From Nocardioides sp. URHA0032 (GTDB taxonomy: Bacteria; Actinomycetota; Actinomycetes; Propionibacteriales; Nocardioidaceae), in assembly GCF_000620645.1 (NCBI RefSeq), contig NZ_KK211160.1, forward strand, positions 248,001-312,000: a stretch of DNA of 64,000 bases, given 5' to 3'. Shown here piece after piece: positions 35,198 through 44,278 of this stretch. The notes below the pieces were generated by a model. It saw only the letters and a program-made list of their open reading frames with translations. It did no database searches and was not told the DNA's origin. A program made the position numbers and the translations under genes. The first letter of the stretch is position 1. Every line of letters begins with the position of its first letter.

Positions 35198-35491
35198 ATG
35201 TGGGTTGAAGATTGGGCGCCTGCGGCCGCGTGCCGCGAGTCGCAGCCGGACCAGCTGTTCGTGCGTGGAGCCGAGCAGAACAAGGCCAAGCAGCTGTGCT
35301 CGGGTTGTCCCGTGCGCACCGAGTGCCTGGCCGAGGCTCTCGACAACCAGATCGAGTGGGGGGTGTGGGGCGGCATGACGGAGCGGGAGCGGCGTGCGCT
35401 CCTGCGCCGCCGCCCGGGCGCCTCCTGGCGCACGGTGCTCGAGACGGCGCGCGAGCAGGGCGCGGTCAGCGGCAAGACCGTCGCCGTCTGA
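35198..35491 (+). CDS. whiB4: WhiB4-type iron-sulphur transcription regulator
   Basis: A 97-residue WhiB-family protein. The four cluster cysteines are C12, C34, C37 and C43, followed by the GVWGGM turn (55-60) and a basic RRALLRRR tail that contacts DNA. The blocks DQLFVRGAEQNKA and WGVWGGMTERERRALL closely match mycobacterial WhiB4, a redox sensor, and the neighbours (ponA2-like gene, two Get3-like ATPases) are those of whiB4. ATG at 35198 gives the usual short N-terminus; the frame is open back to 35072. Confidence 0.88.
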   Translation: MWVEDWAPAAACRESQPDQLFVRGAEQNKAKQLCSGCPVRTECLAEALDNQIEWGVWGGMTERERRALLRRRPGASWRTVLETAREQGAVSGKTVAV

Positions 35492-35497
35492 CCGCTC

Positions 35498-36700
35498 TCA
35501 CGCCCCGGCGAGGAGCTGACCGATCCGGCGCAGGCCGGCCAGGTCGTGCACGTCGCCGGCCAGCGCGGGAACGACCGCCGTGGGCACCTCCGGGTGCGCC
35601 GCGGCGAACCGCTCGCGGAGGAGGGCCTCGCGCTCGACCATGCGGGTCTGGTCGGCGTGCAGCCGGAGCAGGCCGGCGGTCAGCGACCCCGGCTCGCGCT
35701 TGCGCAGCCGGGCCGACGCGGCCATCGCCTCGTCGGCCGAGAGCGTGCCCTGGGGGATCGGGCTGGCCCGGTTGACGATGAGTCCGGCGAGCGGCATCCG
35801 GTCCTCGCCGAGCCGCTCCACGAAGTACGCCGCCTCGCGGAGCGCGTCCGGCTCGGGCGCGGCCACGACGAGGAACGCCGTGCCGTCGGCCTGGAGCAGC
35901 TCGAAGGTCTTCTGCGCACGCTGCCGGAACCCGCCGAACAGCGTGTCGAACGCCGCGACGAACGTCTGCATGTCCCGGAGCACCTGGGCGCCGAGCACCT
36001 TGTTGAGCGCACCGGTGATCAGCCCGAAGCCCGCCGACATCATCCGCGCCGGCCCCTTCGCGGGCGCCAGCAGCAGCCGGATGAACCGCCCGTCGAGGAA
36101 GCTCGAGAGCCGCTCCGGTGCGTCCAGGAAGTCCAGGGCCGACCGCGACGGCGGCGTGTCCACCACGATCAGGTCGTAGCTCCCGTCGGCCTGCGCGTCG
36201 GCGTGGATCTGGCCGAGCTTCTCCATCGCCATGTACTCCTGCGTGCCCGCGAACGAGCTCGACAACGCGATGTAGAAGGGGTTCTCGAGGATCTGCTTCG
36301 CCTTCTCCGGGGTGGCCTGGCTCTCGACCACCTCGTCGAAGGTGCGCTTCATGTCGAGCATCATCGCGTCGAGGCCGCCACCCTGGCGGTTGCCCTTCGC
36401 GTTCGTGCGCAGCCCGTCGACCGGACGGGGGGTGTTGTCGAGGCGCTCGATGCCCATCGACTGCGCGAGCCGGCGTGCCGGGTCGATCGTGAGCACGACG
36501 ACCTTGCGGCCGCGCTCGGCGGCGCGCAGCGCCAGCGCGGCGGACGTGGTGGTCTTGCCGACGCCGCCCGAGCCGCAGCACACGATGATCCCGGTGCCGC
36601 GGTCGTCGAGGAGCGCATCGACGTCGAGGTCGGGGACGGGACCGGGGCTGGTCGCGAGCGGGCCGAAGCGGGGGCGGGACCTCTTCTGCTGGGTGCTCAT
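35498..36700 (-). CDS. Get3/ArsA-like ATPase, larger partner (Rv3680-like)
   Basis: A 400-residue P-loop ATPase of the ArsA/Get3 family. The deviant Walker A GSGGVGKTT is at residues 43-51, with switch DPARR and a VVDTPP Walker B near 175. It overlaps its paralogue by 4 bases (ATGA), so they are made as a pair. Mycobacterial Rv3679-Rv3680 form such a heteromeric complex linked to stress and metabolism. No arsenite-binding cysteine pair is evident. It is convergent with whiB4. Confidence 0.9.
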   Translation of the reverse strand: MSTQQKRSRPRFGPLATSPGPVPDLDVDALLDDRGTGIIVCCGSGGVGKTTTSAALALRAAERGRKVVVLTIDPARRLAQSMGIERLDNTPRPVDGLRTNAKGNRQGGGLDAMMLDMKRTFDEVVESQATPEKAKQILENPFYIALSSSFAGTQEYMAMEKLGQIHADAQADGSYDLIVVDTPPSRSALDFLDAPERLSSFLDGRFIRLLLAPAKGPARMMSAGFGLITGALNKVLGAQVLRDMQTFVAAFDTLFGGFRQRAQKTFELLQADGTAFLVVAAPEPDALREAAYFVERLGEDRMPLAGLIVNRASPIPQGTLSADEAMAASARLRKREPGSLTAGLLRLHADQTRMVEREALLRERFAAAHPEVPTAVVPALAGDVHDLAGLRRIGQLLAGA

Positions 36701-37713
36701 GCGAGTCCCTGCTTCTTCAGGTCGGCCGCCAGCTCATAGAGCCCGCCGAGGTCGACGCCGCCGGCCAGCCGGGGCAGCTCGTACGTCGGTCGACCGAGCT
36801 GGGCCACGACGGCGCGCTGGGCGTCCTCGAGCGCCCGCCGCTCGGCGTGGTCGTGGGCCTCGGCGAGCAGCCCGTCGACGAGCCCGTCGGCGACGTCCAC
36901 GCCGGCCTCCTCGAGGTCCGTCGCGACCCGGCTCGCGTCCAGCGTGCCGTCGCGGGCGGCCTCGAGGTCGGCAGGCGAGATGTCACGCGGACGCACCAGG
37001 TTGACGATGACGGCGCCGACCGGCAGCCCGGCCCGGGTGAGCTCGGCGATGCCGTCGGCGGTCTCCTGCACGGGCATCTCCTCGAGCACGGTCACCAGGT
37101 GCACGACGGTGCGCGGGGAGCGGAACAGCGTCATCACGGTGTCCGCCTGGCTGCGGATCGGGCCGACCTTGGCGAGCCCGGCGAGCTCGTCGTTCACGTT
37201 GAGGAAGCGGGTGATCCGGCCGGTGGGAGGTGCGTCCAGCACCACGGCGTCGTAGCTGATGGCGCCCTTGTTGCGGCTGTTGCGCCGGACCGCCTCGAAC
37301 ACCTTGCCGGTCAGCAGCACGTCGCGTACGCCGGGGGCGATCGTGGTCGCGAACTCGATCACGCCGAACCGGTCCAGCGCCCGCCCGGCGCGACCGAGCT
37401 TGTAGTACATCGAGAGGTACTCCAGCAGGGCGGACTCCGGGTCGATGTGCAGCGCGTGCACGACCCCGGGCGGCGTCCCGTTGTGGCGGAGGCCGGTGGC
37501 GATCCGGCGCTCGGCGTACGGGAGCGGGTCGACGTCGAACATCCGCGCGATGCCCTGCCGTCCCTCCACCTCGCAGAGCAGCACCTGCTGGCCCTGGGAG
37601 GCCAGGCCCAGCGCGAGCGAGGCGGCGACCGTCGACTTGCCGGTCCCGCCCTTCCCGGTGACGACGTGCAGGCGCACGCGCGACCAGTCGGCGTCGGACG
37701 TCGGCGCAGCCAT
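36697..37713 (-). CDS. Get3/ArsA-like ATPase, smaller partner (Rv3679-like)
   Basis: A 338-residue ArsA/Get3-type ATPase. GKGGTGKST at residues 20-28 is the signature-lysine P-loop, and VLDAPPTGR near 160 the Walker B/switch II. It is first in a two-gene operon with the larger partner and divergent from scoA. The pair probably forms a heterodimer in the cytosol; a membrane-protein-targeting role as for eukaryotic Get3 is only analogy. Confidence 0.9.
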   Translation of the reverse strand: MAAPTSDADWSRVRLHVVTGKGGTGKSTVAASLALGLASQGQQVLLCEVEGRQGIARMFDVDPLPYAERRIATGLRHNGTPPGVVHALHIDPESALLEYLSMYYKLGRAGRALDRFGVIEFATTIAPGVRDVLLTGKVFEAVRRNSRNKGAISYDAVVLDAPPTGRITRFLNVNDELAGLAKVGPIRSQADTVMTLFRSPRTVVHLVTVLEEMPVQETADGIAELTRAGLPVGAVIVNLVRPRDISPADLEAARDGTLDASRVATDLEEAGVDVADGLVDGLLAEAHDHAERRALEDAQRAVVAQLGRPTYELPRLAGGVDLGGLYELAADLKKQGLA

Positions 37714-37721
37714 GCCCCGAG

Positions 37722-37747
37722 CCTAGGCGACGGCCGTGCGTCCTAGG
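37722..37747. promoter_or_regulatory. Twin CCTAGG sites in the divergent promoter gap
   Basis: CCTAGG occurs at 37722-37727 and 37742-37747, exactly 20 bases apart, about two helical turns. The second, within TCCTAGGATC, also holds a TAGGAT -10-like element 8 bases before the scoA ATG, consistent with a leaderless transcript. A dimeric regulator could bind both. Confidence 0.35.
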
Positions 37748-37756
37748 ATCACCCGC

Positions 37757-38530
37757 ATGGACAAGGTGGTGACCTCGGCCACAGAGGCAGTGGCGGACAT
37801 CCCGGACGGCGCGACGCTGTCGGTGGGCGGCTTCGGGCTCTGCGGCATCCCGTCGGTGTTGATCGACGCGCTGCTGCAGGCGGGTACGACGGACCTGGAC
37901 GCGGTGTCGAACAACTGCGGTGTCGACGACTGGGGGCTGGGCCGGCTGCTGGGGGAGCGGCGGATCCGGCGGATGATCTCCTCCTACGTGGGGGAGAACA
38001 AGGAGTTCGCGCGGCAGTACCTCTCCGGCGAGCTGGAGGTGGAGCTGACCCCGCAGGGCACGCTGGCGGAGCGGATGCGCGCCGGCGGGTCGGGCATCCC
38101 GGCGTTCTTCACCGCGACCGGCGTCGGCACCCAGGTCGCCGACGGCGGGCTGCCGTGGCGGTACGACGATGCCGGCAACGTGGTCGTGTCGTCGCCGCCG
38201 AAGCAGACGCAGACCTTCGACACGGCCGAGGGTCCGAAGGAGTTCGTGCTCGAGCACGCGATCGTCGCGGACTTCGGGCTGGTGCGGGCGTGGAAGGGCG
38301 ACCGGCACGGCAACCTCGTGTACCGGGACTCGGCGCGGAACTTCAATCCGCTCGCCGCGATGTGCGGGCGGGTCACGATCGCGGAGGTCGAGGAGCTGGT
38401 CGAGCCCGGTGAGCTGGACCCGAACCAGGTCCACACCCCGGGGGTGTTCGTGCAGCGCGTCGTGCCCCTGACCCCGGAGCAGGCCGCGGACAAGCGGATC
38501 GAGAAGAGGACTGTGAGGACCCGCGCATGA
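37757..38530 (+). CDS. scoA: 3-oxoacid CoA-transferase subunit A
   Basis: A 257-residue subunit of succinyl-CoA:3-ketoacid CoA-transferase. SVGGFGLCGIP near residues 22-32 is the CoA-transferase family-1 signature. It moves CoA from succinyl-CoA to acetoacetate or a similar 3-oxo acid, feeding ketone or fatty-acid carbon into acetyl-CoA. It overlaps subunit B by 4 bases. The MDKVVTS start at 37757 was preferred to an upstream in-frame codon. Confidence 0.92.
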   Translation: MDKVVTSATEAVADIPDGATLSVGGFGLCGIPSVLIDALLQAGTTDLDAVSNNCGVDDWGLGRLLGERRIRRMISSYVGENKEFARQYLSGELEVELTPQGTLAERMRAGGSGIPAFFTATGVGTQVADGGLPWRYDDAGNVVVSSPPKQTQTFDTAEGPKEFVLEHAIVADFGLVRAWKGDRHGNLVYRDSARNFNPLAAMCGRVTIAEVEELVEPGELDPNQVHTPGVFVQRVVPLTPEQAADKRIEKRTVRTRA

Positions 38531-39153
38531 GCTGGTCGCGTGAGGAGATGGCCGCGCGGGCGGCGTCGGAGCTGTCGGACGGGTCGTACGTCAACCTCGG
38601 GATCGGACTGCCGACGCTGGTGCCGAATTACGTCGGTGACGACGTGGAGCTGGTGCTGCAGTCGGAGAACGGGATCCTGGGCGTGGGTGCCTATCCCTGG
38701 GAGGGGGAGGAGGACCCGGACCTGATCAATGCCGGCAAGGAGACCGTCACGCTGCGGCGTGGGGCGTCGTTCTTCGACTCCGCCACCAGCTTCGGGATGA
38801 TCCGCGGCGGCAAGATCGACGCCGCGATCCTCGGCGCGATGCAGGTGAGCAGGGCCGGTGACATCGCGAACTGGATGATCCCAGGGAAGATGGTCAAGGG
38901 CATGGGCGGCGCGATGGACCTGGTCCACGGCGCCAAGCGGGTGATCGTGCTGATGGAGCACGTCGCCAAGGACGGCTCGCACAAGATCGTCGAGGAGTGC
39001 TCGCTGCCCTACACCGGCCGCGGCGTGGTGCAGCGGATCATCACCGACCTCTGCGTCATCGACGTCATCTCCGAGGGGTTGCGCCTCGTCGAGCTCGCGC
39101 CCGGGGTCACCGAGGACGAGGTCCGCGAGAAGACCGAGCCCGAGCTGGCCTGA
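38527..39153 (+). CDS. scoB: 3-oxoacid CoA-transferase subunit B
   Basis: A 208-residue partner of ScoA. The catalytic glutamate lies in LQSENGILGVG (about residue 49), which forms the covalent glutamyl-CoA intermediate. It is coupled to scoA by ATGA and to the next gene by a TGATG overlap, so the three are one operon. Confidence 0.93.
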   Translation: MSWSREEMAARAASELSDGSYVNLGIGLPTLVPNYVGDDVELVLQSENGILGVGAYPWEGEEDPDLINAGKETVTLRRGASFFDSATSFGMIRGGKIDAAILGAMQVSRAGDIANWMIPGKMVKGMGGAMDLVHGAKRVIVLMEHVAKDGSHKIVEECSLPYTGRGVVQRIITDLCVIDVISEGLRLVELAPGVTEDEVREKTEPELA

Positions 39154-39887
39154 TGCGGATCGCGGTCGCGGGCGGCACCGGCGTCGTGGGGCACCACGCC
39201 GTCGAGGTGGCGCGCGAGCGCGGCCACGAGGTCGTCGTCCTGACCCGGTCGGCGGGAGCGGACCTGACCACCGGCGAGGGGGTCGCCGATCGGCTCGCCG
39301 GGGTCACCGCGGTCATCGACGCGACCAACGTCCGCTCGCAGCGGCGGGCCGCCGCGGAGGCGTTCTTCGCCGGCGTGACGCGCACCCTCCTCACGGCCGG
39401 ACGGGACGCAGGAGTCGGCCACCACGTCGTGCTCTCGATCGTCGGGATCGACGACGTGGACAGTGGCTACTACGCCGGCAAGCGGCTCCAGGAGCGGGTC
39501 GCCGCCGAGGGCGGGGTGCCGTGGAGCGTGCTGCGGGCGACGCAGTTCCACGAGTTCGCCCAGCAGGCGCTCAGCTTCGCGCGGCTCGGCCGCTTCTCGC
39601 TGGTACCGCGGATGCTCAGCCAGCCCGTGGCGGCCCGCGAGGTGGGCGCGGCACTGGTCGACCTGGCGACGGGGGACGCTGTCGGCCGGGCGCCGGACCT
39701 CGCCGGGCCGGAGGTGCACCAGATGGTCGACCTCGCGCGCCGGGTGGCGGAGCGGGACGGGCGGCGCGTCGTACCCGTGCGGCTGCCCGGGAGGGCCGGC
39801 GCCGCGATGCGGTCCGGCGCGCTGCTGCCACGCGGGGACGGCCCGCGCGGCCGGATCACGTTCGACGAGTGGCTGGCATCGCGATGA
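39153..39887 (+). CDS. NAD(P)-binding short-chain reductase-like protein (NmrA/atypical SDR)
   Basis: A 244-residue Rossmann-fold protein. The glycine motif GGTGVVG near residues 7-13 binds the cofactor, and a YYAGKRLQE segment resembles the SDR Tyr-x3-Lys pair. Such atypical SDRs often act as NADH sensors or quinone/sugar reductases; the substrate is unknown. It is translationally coupled to scoB. Confidence 0.82.
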   Translation: MRIAVAGGTGVVGHHAVEVARERGHEVVVLTRSAGADLTTGEGVADRLAGVTAVIDATNVRSQRRAAAEAFFAGVTRTLLTAGRDAGVGHHVVLSIVGIDDVDSGYYAGKRLQERVAAEGGVPWSVLRATQFHEFAQQALSFARLGRFSLVPRMLSQPVAAREVGAALVDLATGDAVGRAPDLAGPEVHQMVDLARRVAERDGRRVVPVRLPGRAGAAMRSGALLPRGDGPRGRITFDEWLASR

Positions 39888-39924
39888 GCGATGAGTTCGG
39901 CCGGGAGAAGGGGTCGGTGGGGAC

Positions 39925-40533
39925 ATGAGCATCATCGCGAGCATCACGGTCTCGGTCGACGGCTACGTGACCGGGCCGGACGACGGTCCCGAGCTCGGCC
40001 TCGGGCGTGGCGGGGAGCGCCTGCACTACTGGGTGATGGGTGGCCCCTGGACCTACGGCGGCGAGCACGACTTCGCCATGAGCGACGCCGACAAGGCGTA
40101 CTACGAGCCGCTGGTCGCGCGACTCGGCGCGGGCATCGTGGGACGCGGGATGTACGACGCGGCCGGCGCCTGGGGCGGCGCGAACCCGTTCCCCGGCACC
40201 CTCGTCGTGCTGACCCACCGCATCGAGGACCAGCCTGACCCGGCCAACGGCTTCCACTTCGTCAACGGCCTCGACCACGCGCTGGAGGTCGCGCGGACCG
40301 ACGCGGGCCACCGCGACGTGGCGATCGGCGGTGGCGCGGACCTCATCCGGCAGGCCCTGAGGGCGGGGGCCGTCGACGAGCTGGTGATCTCGACGGCGCC
40401 GGTGATCCTGGGCGCGGGCAAGCGGCTGTTCGACGGCTTCGAGGAGGACGTCGACCTGCGCATCCGCAGCGTGCACCCGTCGGAGTGGGCGGTGCACACG
40501 ACCTACGACGTGCTCCGTCGACCGGACGGCTGA
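39925..40533 (+). CDS. Dihydrofolate reductase-like (RibD C-terminal domain) protein
   Basis: A 202-residue protein of the RibD C-terminal/DHFR fold: SITVSVDGYVTGPDD at the start, GRGMYDAAG in the middle, and AIGGGADLIRQAL before the final sheet. Family members reduce pterin- or pyrimidine-like substrates with NADPH, but stand-alone copies are mostly uncharacterised. ATG at 39925 follows GGTGGGGAC. It is convergent with the frameshifted MFS gene. Confidence 0.85.
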   Translation: MSIIASITVSVDGYVTGPDDGPELGLGRGGERLHYWVMGGPWTYGGEHDFAMSDADKAYYEPLVARLGAGIVGRGMYDAAGAWGGANPFPGTLVVLTHRIEDQPDPANGFHFVNGLDHALEVARTDAGHRDVAIGGGADLIRQALRAGAVDELVISTAPVILGAGKRLFDGFEEDVDLRIRSVHPSEWAVHTTYDVLRRPDG

Positions 40534-41844
40534 CCCGTCCGGGCCGCCGTGACCACGGCGAGGACCGCGACCGCCGCAGCGAGCACGTAGACGGAGGCGA
40601 ACGGGTCGATCCCGGCGGCCTTCGTGGTGGCGAAGACGACGCCCGACACCGAGAGCGCCAGCGCCCCGCCGAGCGAGTCCGCGATGGACAGGGCGGAGGA
40701 GTTGAAGCCCCGGTCCGAGTCCGACGACGCGGCGAGCATCGCCACGCCGGTGCGGGGATAGCCCAGCCCCATGCCGGCGCCGGCCACGACGTACGCCGCC
40801 ATCGCGAGCGCCCAGGGGACGTGGATCCGGACGGCGAGCGCGAGGGCGACCGTGCCGACCAGCAGCAGCGCGCAGCCCCAGCGCATCACCGCGACGTCGG
40901 ACACCCGGCTGCCGAGGCGGGACTGGACCTGGCTGGCCGCGGCCCAGGTGAGCCCGACCGCGGTGAGGGCGAGGCCGGCGATGCCCGGGGTGAGGCCCCA
41001 CTGCTCCTGCAGGACGAAGACGATGTAGGCCTCGGCGGCGAAGAACGATGCGCTCATCAGGCCGCGGGTGCCGATCACCGAAGGCAGTCCGCGACGGGCC
41101 AGGAGCGAGCCGGCGGGCAGCAGCTTGCGCAGGGCCAGCAGCACGACGACCGCCGCGGGCGGGAAGACGCCGAGGGTGAGGACGGCGACGGCTCCCACGA
41201 GCGCCCACGCGAGACGGGACCGGGGCGCCGGCTCGCCGGCGGGCGGCGTGCCGACGCTGCGGAGGGCAGGTGCGACGAGCGCGGCGGCGCAGGCGGCCAG
41301 GGCGACGGCGCCGAGGAACACCCCAGCGCCAGCCGGCGGTGTGGGCGACGAACGCCGCGAGCGCAGGGCCGAACAGCGACGGCAGCACCCAGGCCGCGGC
41401 GAAGCTCGCGAAGATCGCCGGCTGGAGGACCCGCGGGAAGACCAGGCCCACCAGCACGTACAGGCCGACGGTCAGCGCGCCGCCGCCCAGGCCCTGGAGC
41501 ACCCGGCCGGCGACCAGCACCTCCATCGACGGCGCGAGGCCGCAGACGACCAGCCCGAGGGCGAACAGCGCGAGCGACGCGACCAGCGGGACGGCGGGGC
41601 CGCGCCGGTCGCTCCAGGCGCCGGCCGTGACCATGCCGACCACACCGCTGGCCAGCGGCGCCGCGAACGACAGCGCGTACAGGCCGACCCCGTCCAGGTC
41701 GGCCGCGACGGTCGGCATCACGGTCGTCACGGCCGTCGCCTCGAACGCCACGAGTGCGCAGAGCGCGAACATGCCGACCGTCGTGACGGCGTACGCCGGC
41801 GAGAGCAGCCGCGGCCGGGCCGCGGCTGCTTCGGTGAGGGTCAC
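40503..41844 (-). pseudogene. MFS drug-efflux-type transporter, frameshifted
   Basis: Two reading frames together make one MFS permease of about 446 residues. The N-terminal half (six helices, with WSDRRG and GRVLQGLGGG motifs) runs from GTG 41844 to a CCCC run at 41321-41324; the C-terminal half continues in another frame from there. The expected sequence GWRWVFLG is interrupted: on the coding strand TGGGGTGTTC has one extra G compared with TGGGTGTTC. This is either a real inactivating slip in a short homopolymer or a sequencing error. The sequence on both sides is otherwise well kept, favouring a recent event or error. Confidence 0.8.
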
Positions 41845-41943
41845 GGATGGACGGTAGGACCTCAACCGCGGTCGAGGTCAACAGGATTCGCCCGCGACTG
41901 ACCGTGGGTGGACCCCGGTCGGTCCACGAGTAGGGTGCCGAAC

Positions 41944-42102
41944 ATGACCAAGTGGGAGTACCTGACGGCGCCGATCCTGACGCACGCGGCCAAGCAGATC
42001 CTGGACAACTTCGGGGCGGACGGGTGGGAGCTGGTGCAGATCGCGCCGGGCATGAACCCGGAGAACCTGGTCGGCTACTTCAAGCGGCCGGTGCAGGCAT
42101 GA
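41944..42102 (+). CDS. DUF4177-like small protein (Rv3678A-type)
   Basis: A 52-residue protein: KWEYLTAPILTHAAKQILDN and GWELVQIAPG are the DUF4177 pattern of a short beta-alpha-beta unit. Its position before ridA matches mycobacteria. ATG at 41944 is the only sensible start. The function is unknown. The next gene overlaps it by 4 bases. Confidence 0.85.
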   Translation: MTKWEYLTAPILTHAAKQILDNFGADGWELVQIAPGMNPENLVGYFKRPVQA

Positions 42103-42563
42103 GCGCCGTCGAGGACCGGCTCGCCGAGCTCGGGCTGATCGTGCCGGAGGTGCCCGCCCCGGTGGCGGCGTACGTCCCGGCCGTGGTGTCCGCCGACCTC
42201 GTGTTCACCTCGGGCCAGCTCCCGATGAAGAACGGCGAGCTGATGGTCACCGGGAAGGTCGGCGGCGAGGTCAGCGTGGAGGAGGCCGTCGCATGCGCCG
42301 AGCAGTGCGCGCTGAACGCCATCGCCGCGGTGAAGTCGATGATCGGTGACCTCGACCGGGTCGCGCAGGTCGTGAAGGTCGTCGCGTTCGTGGCGTCCAC
42401 GCCGGACTTCACCGGGCAGCCCGGGGTCGCCAACGGCGCGTCCGAGCTGTTCGGCAAGGTCTTCGGCGATGCCGGCGTGCACGCGCGGTCGGCCGTCGGC
42501 GTACCCGTGCTGCCGCTGGACGCACCGGTCGAGGTCGAGATCGTCGTCCGCGTCGGCTCATGA
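42099..42563 (+). CDS. RidA-family protein
   Basis: A 154-residue member of the RidA/YjgF/endoribonuclease-L-PSP family, of the larger group with an N-terminal leader. FTSGQLPM and a VVKVVAFVASTPDF segment are seen. True RidA enzymes hydrolyse reactive enamines using a conserved arginine near the C-terminus; here HARSAVGVPVLPLDAPVEVE carries Arg at the matching place. It is coupled by ATGA to both neighbours. Confidence 0.88.
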   Translation: MSAVEDRLAELGLIVPEVPAPVAAYVPAVVSADLVFTSGQLPMKNGELMVTGKVGGEVSVEEAVACAEQCALNAIAAVKSMIGDLDRVAQVVKVVAFVASTPDFTGQPGVANGASELFGKVFGDAGVHARSAVGVPVLPLDAPVEVEIVVRVGS

Positions 42564-43429
42564 GGATCCCGCTCCCGCCGGTCCAGCTGCCGGACCGGCT
42601 GGTCGCGGTCGCCCGTGAGTTCGAGGACGGGCGGCAGACGCCGGCGGAGCCGCGGAACGCCGCCACGGTGATCCTGATGCGCCCCTCGCCGGACGGGCCG
42701 GAGGTGTACTACCTGCGCCGCCAGGTCTCGATGGAGTTCGCCGGCGGCATGTGCGTCTACCCCGGCGGCGGTGTCGACCCGCGCGACTTCGACTCCACCG
42801 TGGCCTGGGCCGGTCCCGCTCCGGCCGAGTGGGCCGCAAGACTCGGGTGCGACGAGGAGACCGCGCGGGCGCTCGTGTGCGCCGCCGTACGCGAGACGTT
42901 CGAGGAGTCCGGCGTGTTGCTGGCCGGTACGTCGCCCACCGACGTCGTCGCCGACACGACCGGTGACGACTGGGAGGCGGACCGGGTCGCGCTGGAGTCG
43001 AGAGCCCTGTCGCTGACGGAGTTCCTGAACACGCGCGGCCTGGTGCTCCGCACCGACCTGCTGGGGGTGTGGGCCGCGTGGCTGACCCCGATCTTCGAGC
43101 CGAAGCGCTACCGCACCTGGTTCTTCGTCGCCTCGCTGCCCGTCGGGCAGGTGACCCGCGACGTGTCGACCGAGTCGTCGTCCGTGGCGTGGATCCCGGC
43201 GCGGGTCGCGGCCGACCAGGCCGACGCGGGCGACCTCGCGCTGATGCCCCCGACGTACCTGACGTCGATGGAGGTCGGTTCGCTCGGGTCGCCGGAGGAG
43301 GTGCTCGAGGTGGCGGCGTCGAGGTCGGTGGAGATGTTCACGCCGTCGGTCGAGCCGCTCGGCCCGGGCTGGACGCTGTCGATGCCGGACCGGCTGCGGC
43401 CGCTGGTCAGCGCGCGGCGCCGCGCATGA
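42560..43429 (+). CDS. NUDIX hydrolase, NUDT19-like
   Basis: A 289-residue NUDIX protein. PGGGVDP begins the metal region, and AAVRETFEESGVLL is the REx2EE core of the Nudix box, displaced by an insertion of about 45 residues as in the NUDT19 group. Such enzymes often cleave CoA or related diphosphates. The frame overlaps ridA and the MBL gene by 4 bases each. Confidence 0.85.
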   Translation: MRIPLPPVQLPDRLVAVAREFEDGRQTPAEPRNAATVILMRPSPDGPEVYYLRRQVSMEFAGGMCVYPGGGVDPRDFDSTVAWAGPAPAEWAARLGCDEETARALVCAAVRETFEESGVLLAGTSPTDVVADTTGDDWEADRVALESRALSLTEFLNTRGLVLRTDLLGVWAAWLTPIFEPKRYRTWFFVASLPVGQVTRDVSTESSSVAWIPARVAADQADAGDLALMPPTYLTSMEVGSLGSPEEVLEVAASRSVEMFTPSVEPLGPGWTLSMPDRLRPLVSARRRA

Positions 43430-44235
43430 CACCCTGGGGGGGCGGGGCGTACGGGTCCCGCGGGCGCTGCCTGCTCGCGCCGAACCCCGGCGTGATGACC
43501 CTGGACGGCACCAACACCTGGGTGCTGCAGGAGCCCGGCTCCTCGGCGTCCGTCGTGGTCGACCCGGGGCCGCTCGCGGACGGGCACCTCGACCGGCTCA
43601 CTGCCGAGCTCGGTGACGTGGCGCTGGTGCTGCTGACGCACCACCACTTCGACCACGCCGAGGTGGCCGTGGAGTTCGCCCGCCGCAAGGGCTGCGCGGT
43701 GCGCGCGCTGGACCCGGGGTTGTGCGTGGACGCGCCGCCGCTCGTCGACGGCGAGGACCTGCTCGTCGACGGGCTGTCGCTGCGGGTGCTCACGACCCCT
43801 GGTCACACCGCCGACTCGGTCTCGCTGGTGCTGCCCGCCGACGGCGCGCTGCTGACCGGCGACATGGTGCTCGGCCGCGGGACGACCGTGGTCGCCCACC
43901 CCGACGGGCAGCTCGGCCCGTACTTCAGCTCGATCTCGCGGATGCGATCGCTGGTCCTCTCCGGGGAGGTGCGCACCCTCTGGCCCGCGCACGGCCCGGT
44001 CCTCGACGACGCCCTCGGGGTGCTCGACTTCTACCTCGCGCACCGTCGCGAGCGGCTCGCCCAGGTCGAGCGCGCGCTCGCCGAGCTGTCCGTCCCTCTC
44101 TCGCCCGGGCTCGCGGCGGACCCGACCCTGCCCCGGCGCGTGGTCGAGGTCGTGTACGCCGACGTCGACGAGTCGCTCTGGGGCGCCGCGGAGCTCTCCG
44201 TCCGCGCCCAGCTCGCCTACCTCGCCTCCCCTTGA
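43426..44235 (+). CDS. Metallo-beta-lactamase fold hydrolase (Rv3677c-type)
   Basis: A 269-residue MBL-fold enzyme. The zinc motif is THHHFDHAE, with TPGHTADS and LTGDMVLG supplying further ligands. The helical C-terminal tail resembles LACTB2-like nucleases, so RNA or a thioester could be the substrate. It ends the DUF4177-ridA-nudix-MBL operon at the terminator shared with crp. Confidence 0.88.
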   Translation: MTPWGGGAYGSRGRCLLAPNPGVMTLDGTNTWVLQEPGSSASVVVDPGPLADGHLDRLTAELGDVALVLLTHHHFDHAEVAVEFARRKGCAVRALDPGLCVDAPPLVDGEDLLVDGLSLRVLTTPGHTADSVSLVLPADGALLTGDMVLGRGTTVVAHPDGQLGPYFSSISRMRSLVLSGEVRTLWPAHGPVLDDALGVLDFYLAHRRERLAQVERALAELSVPLSPGLAADPTLPRRVVEVVYADVDESLWGAAELSVRAQLAYLASP

Positions 44236-44244
44236 GCCGGGGGT

Positions 44245-44269
44245 TCTGACGGTCGACTCGACCGTCAGA
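44245..44269. terminator. Bidirectional terminator between the MBL gene and crp
   Basis: A perfect 11-bp stem, TCTGACGGTCG with CGACCGTCAGA, around an ACT loop in the gap between convergent genes. Confidence 0.8.
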
Positions 44270-44278
44270 GGTCCCGAC

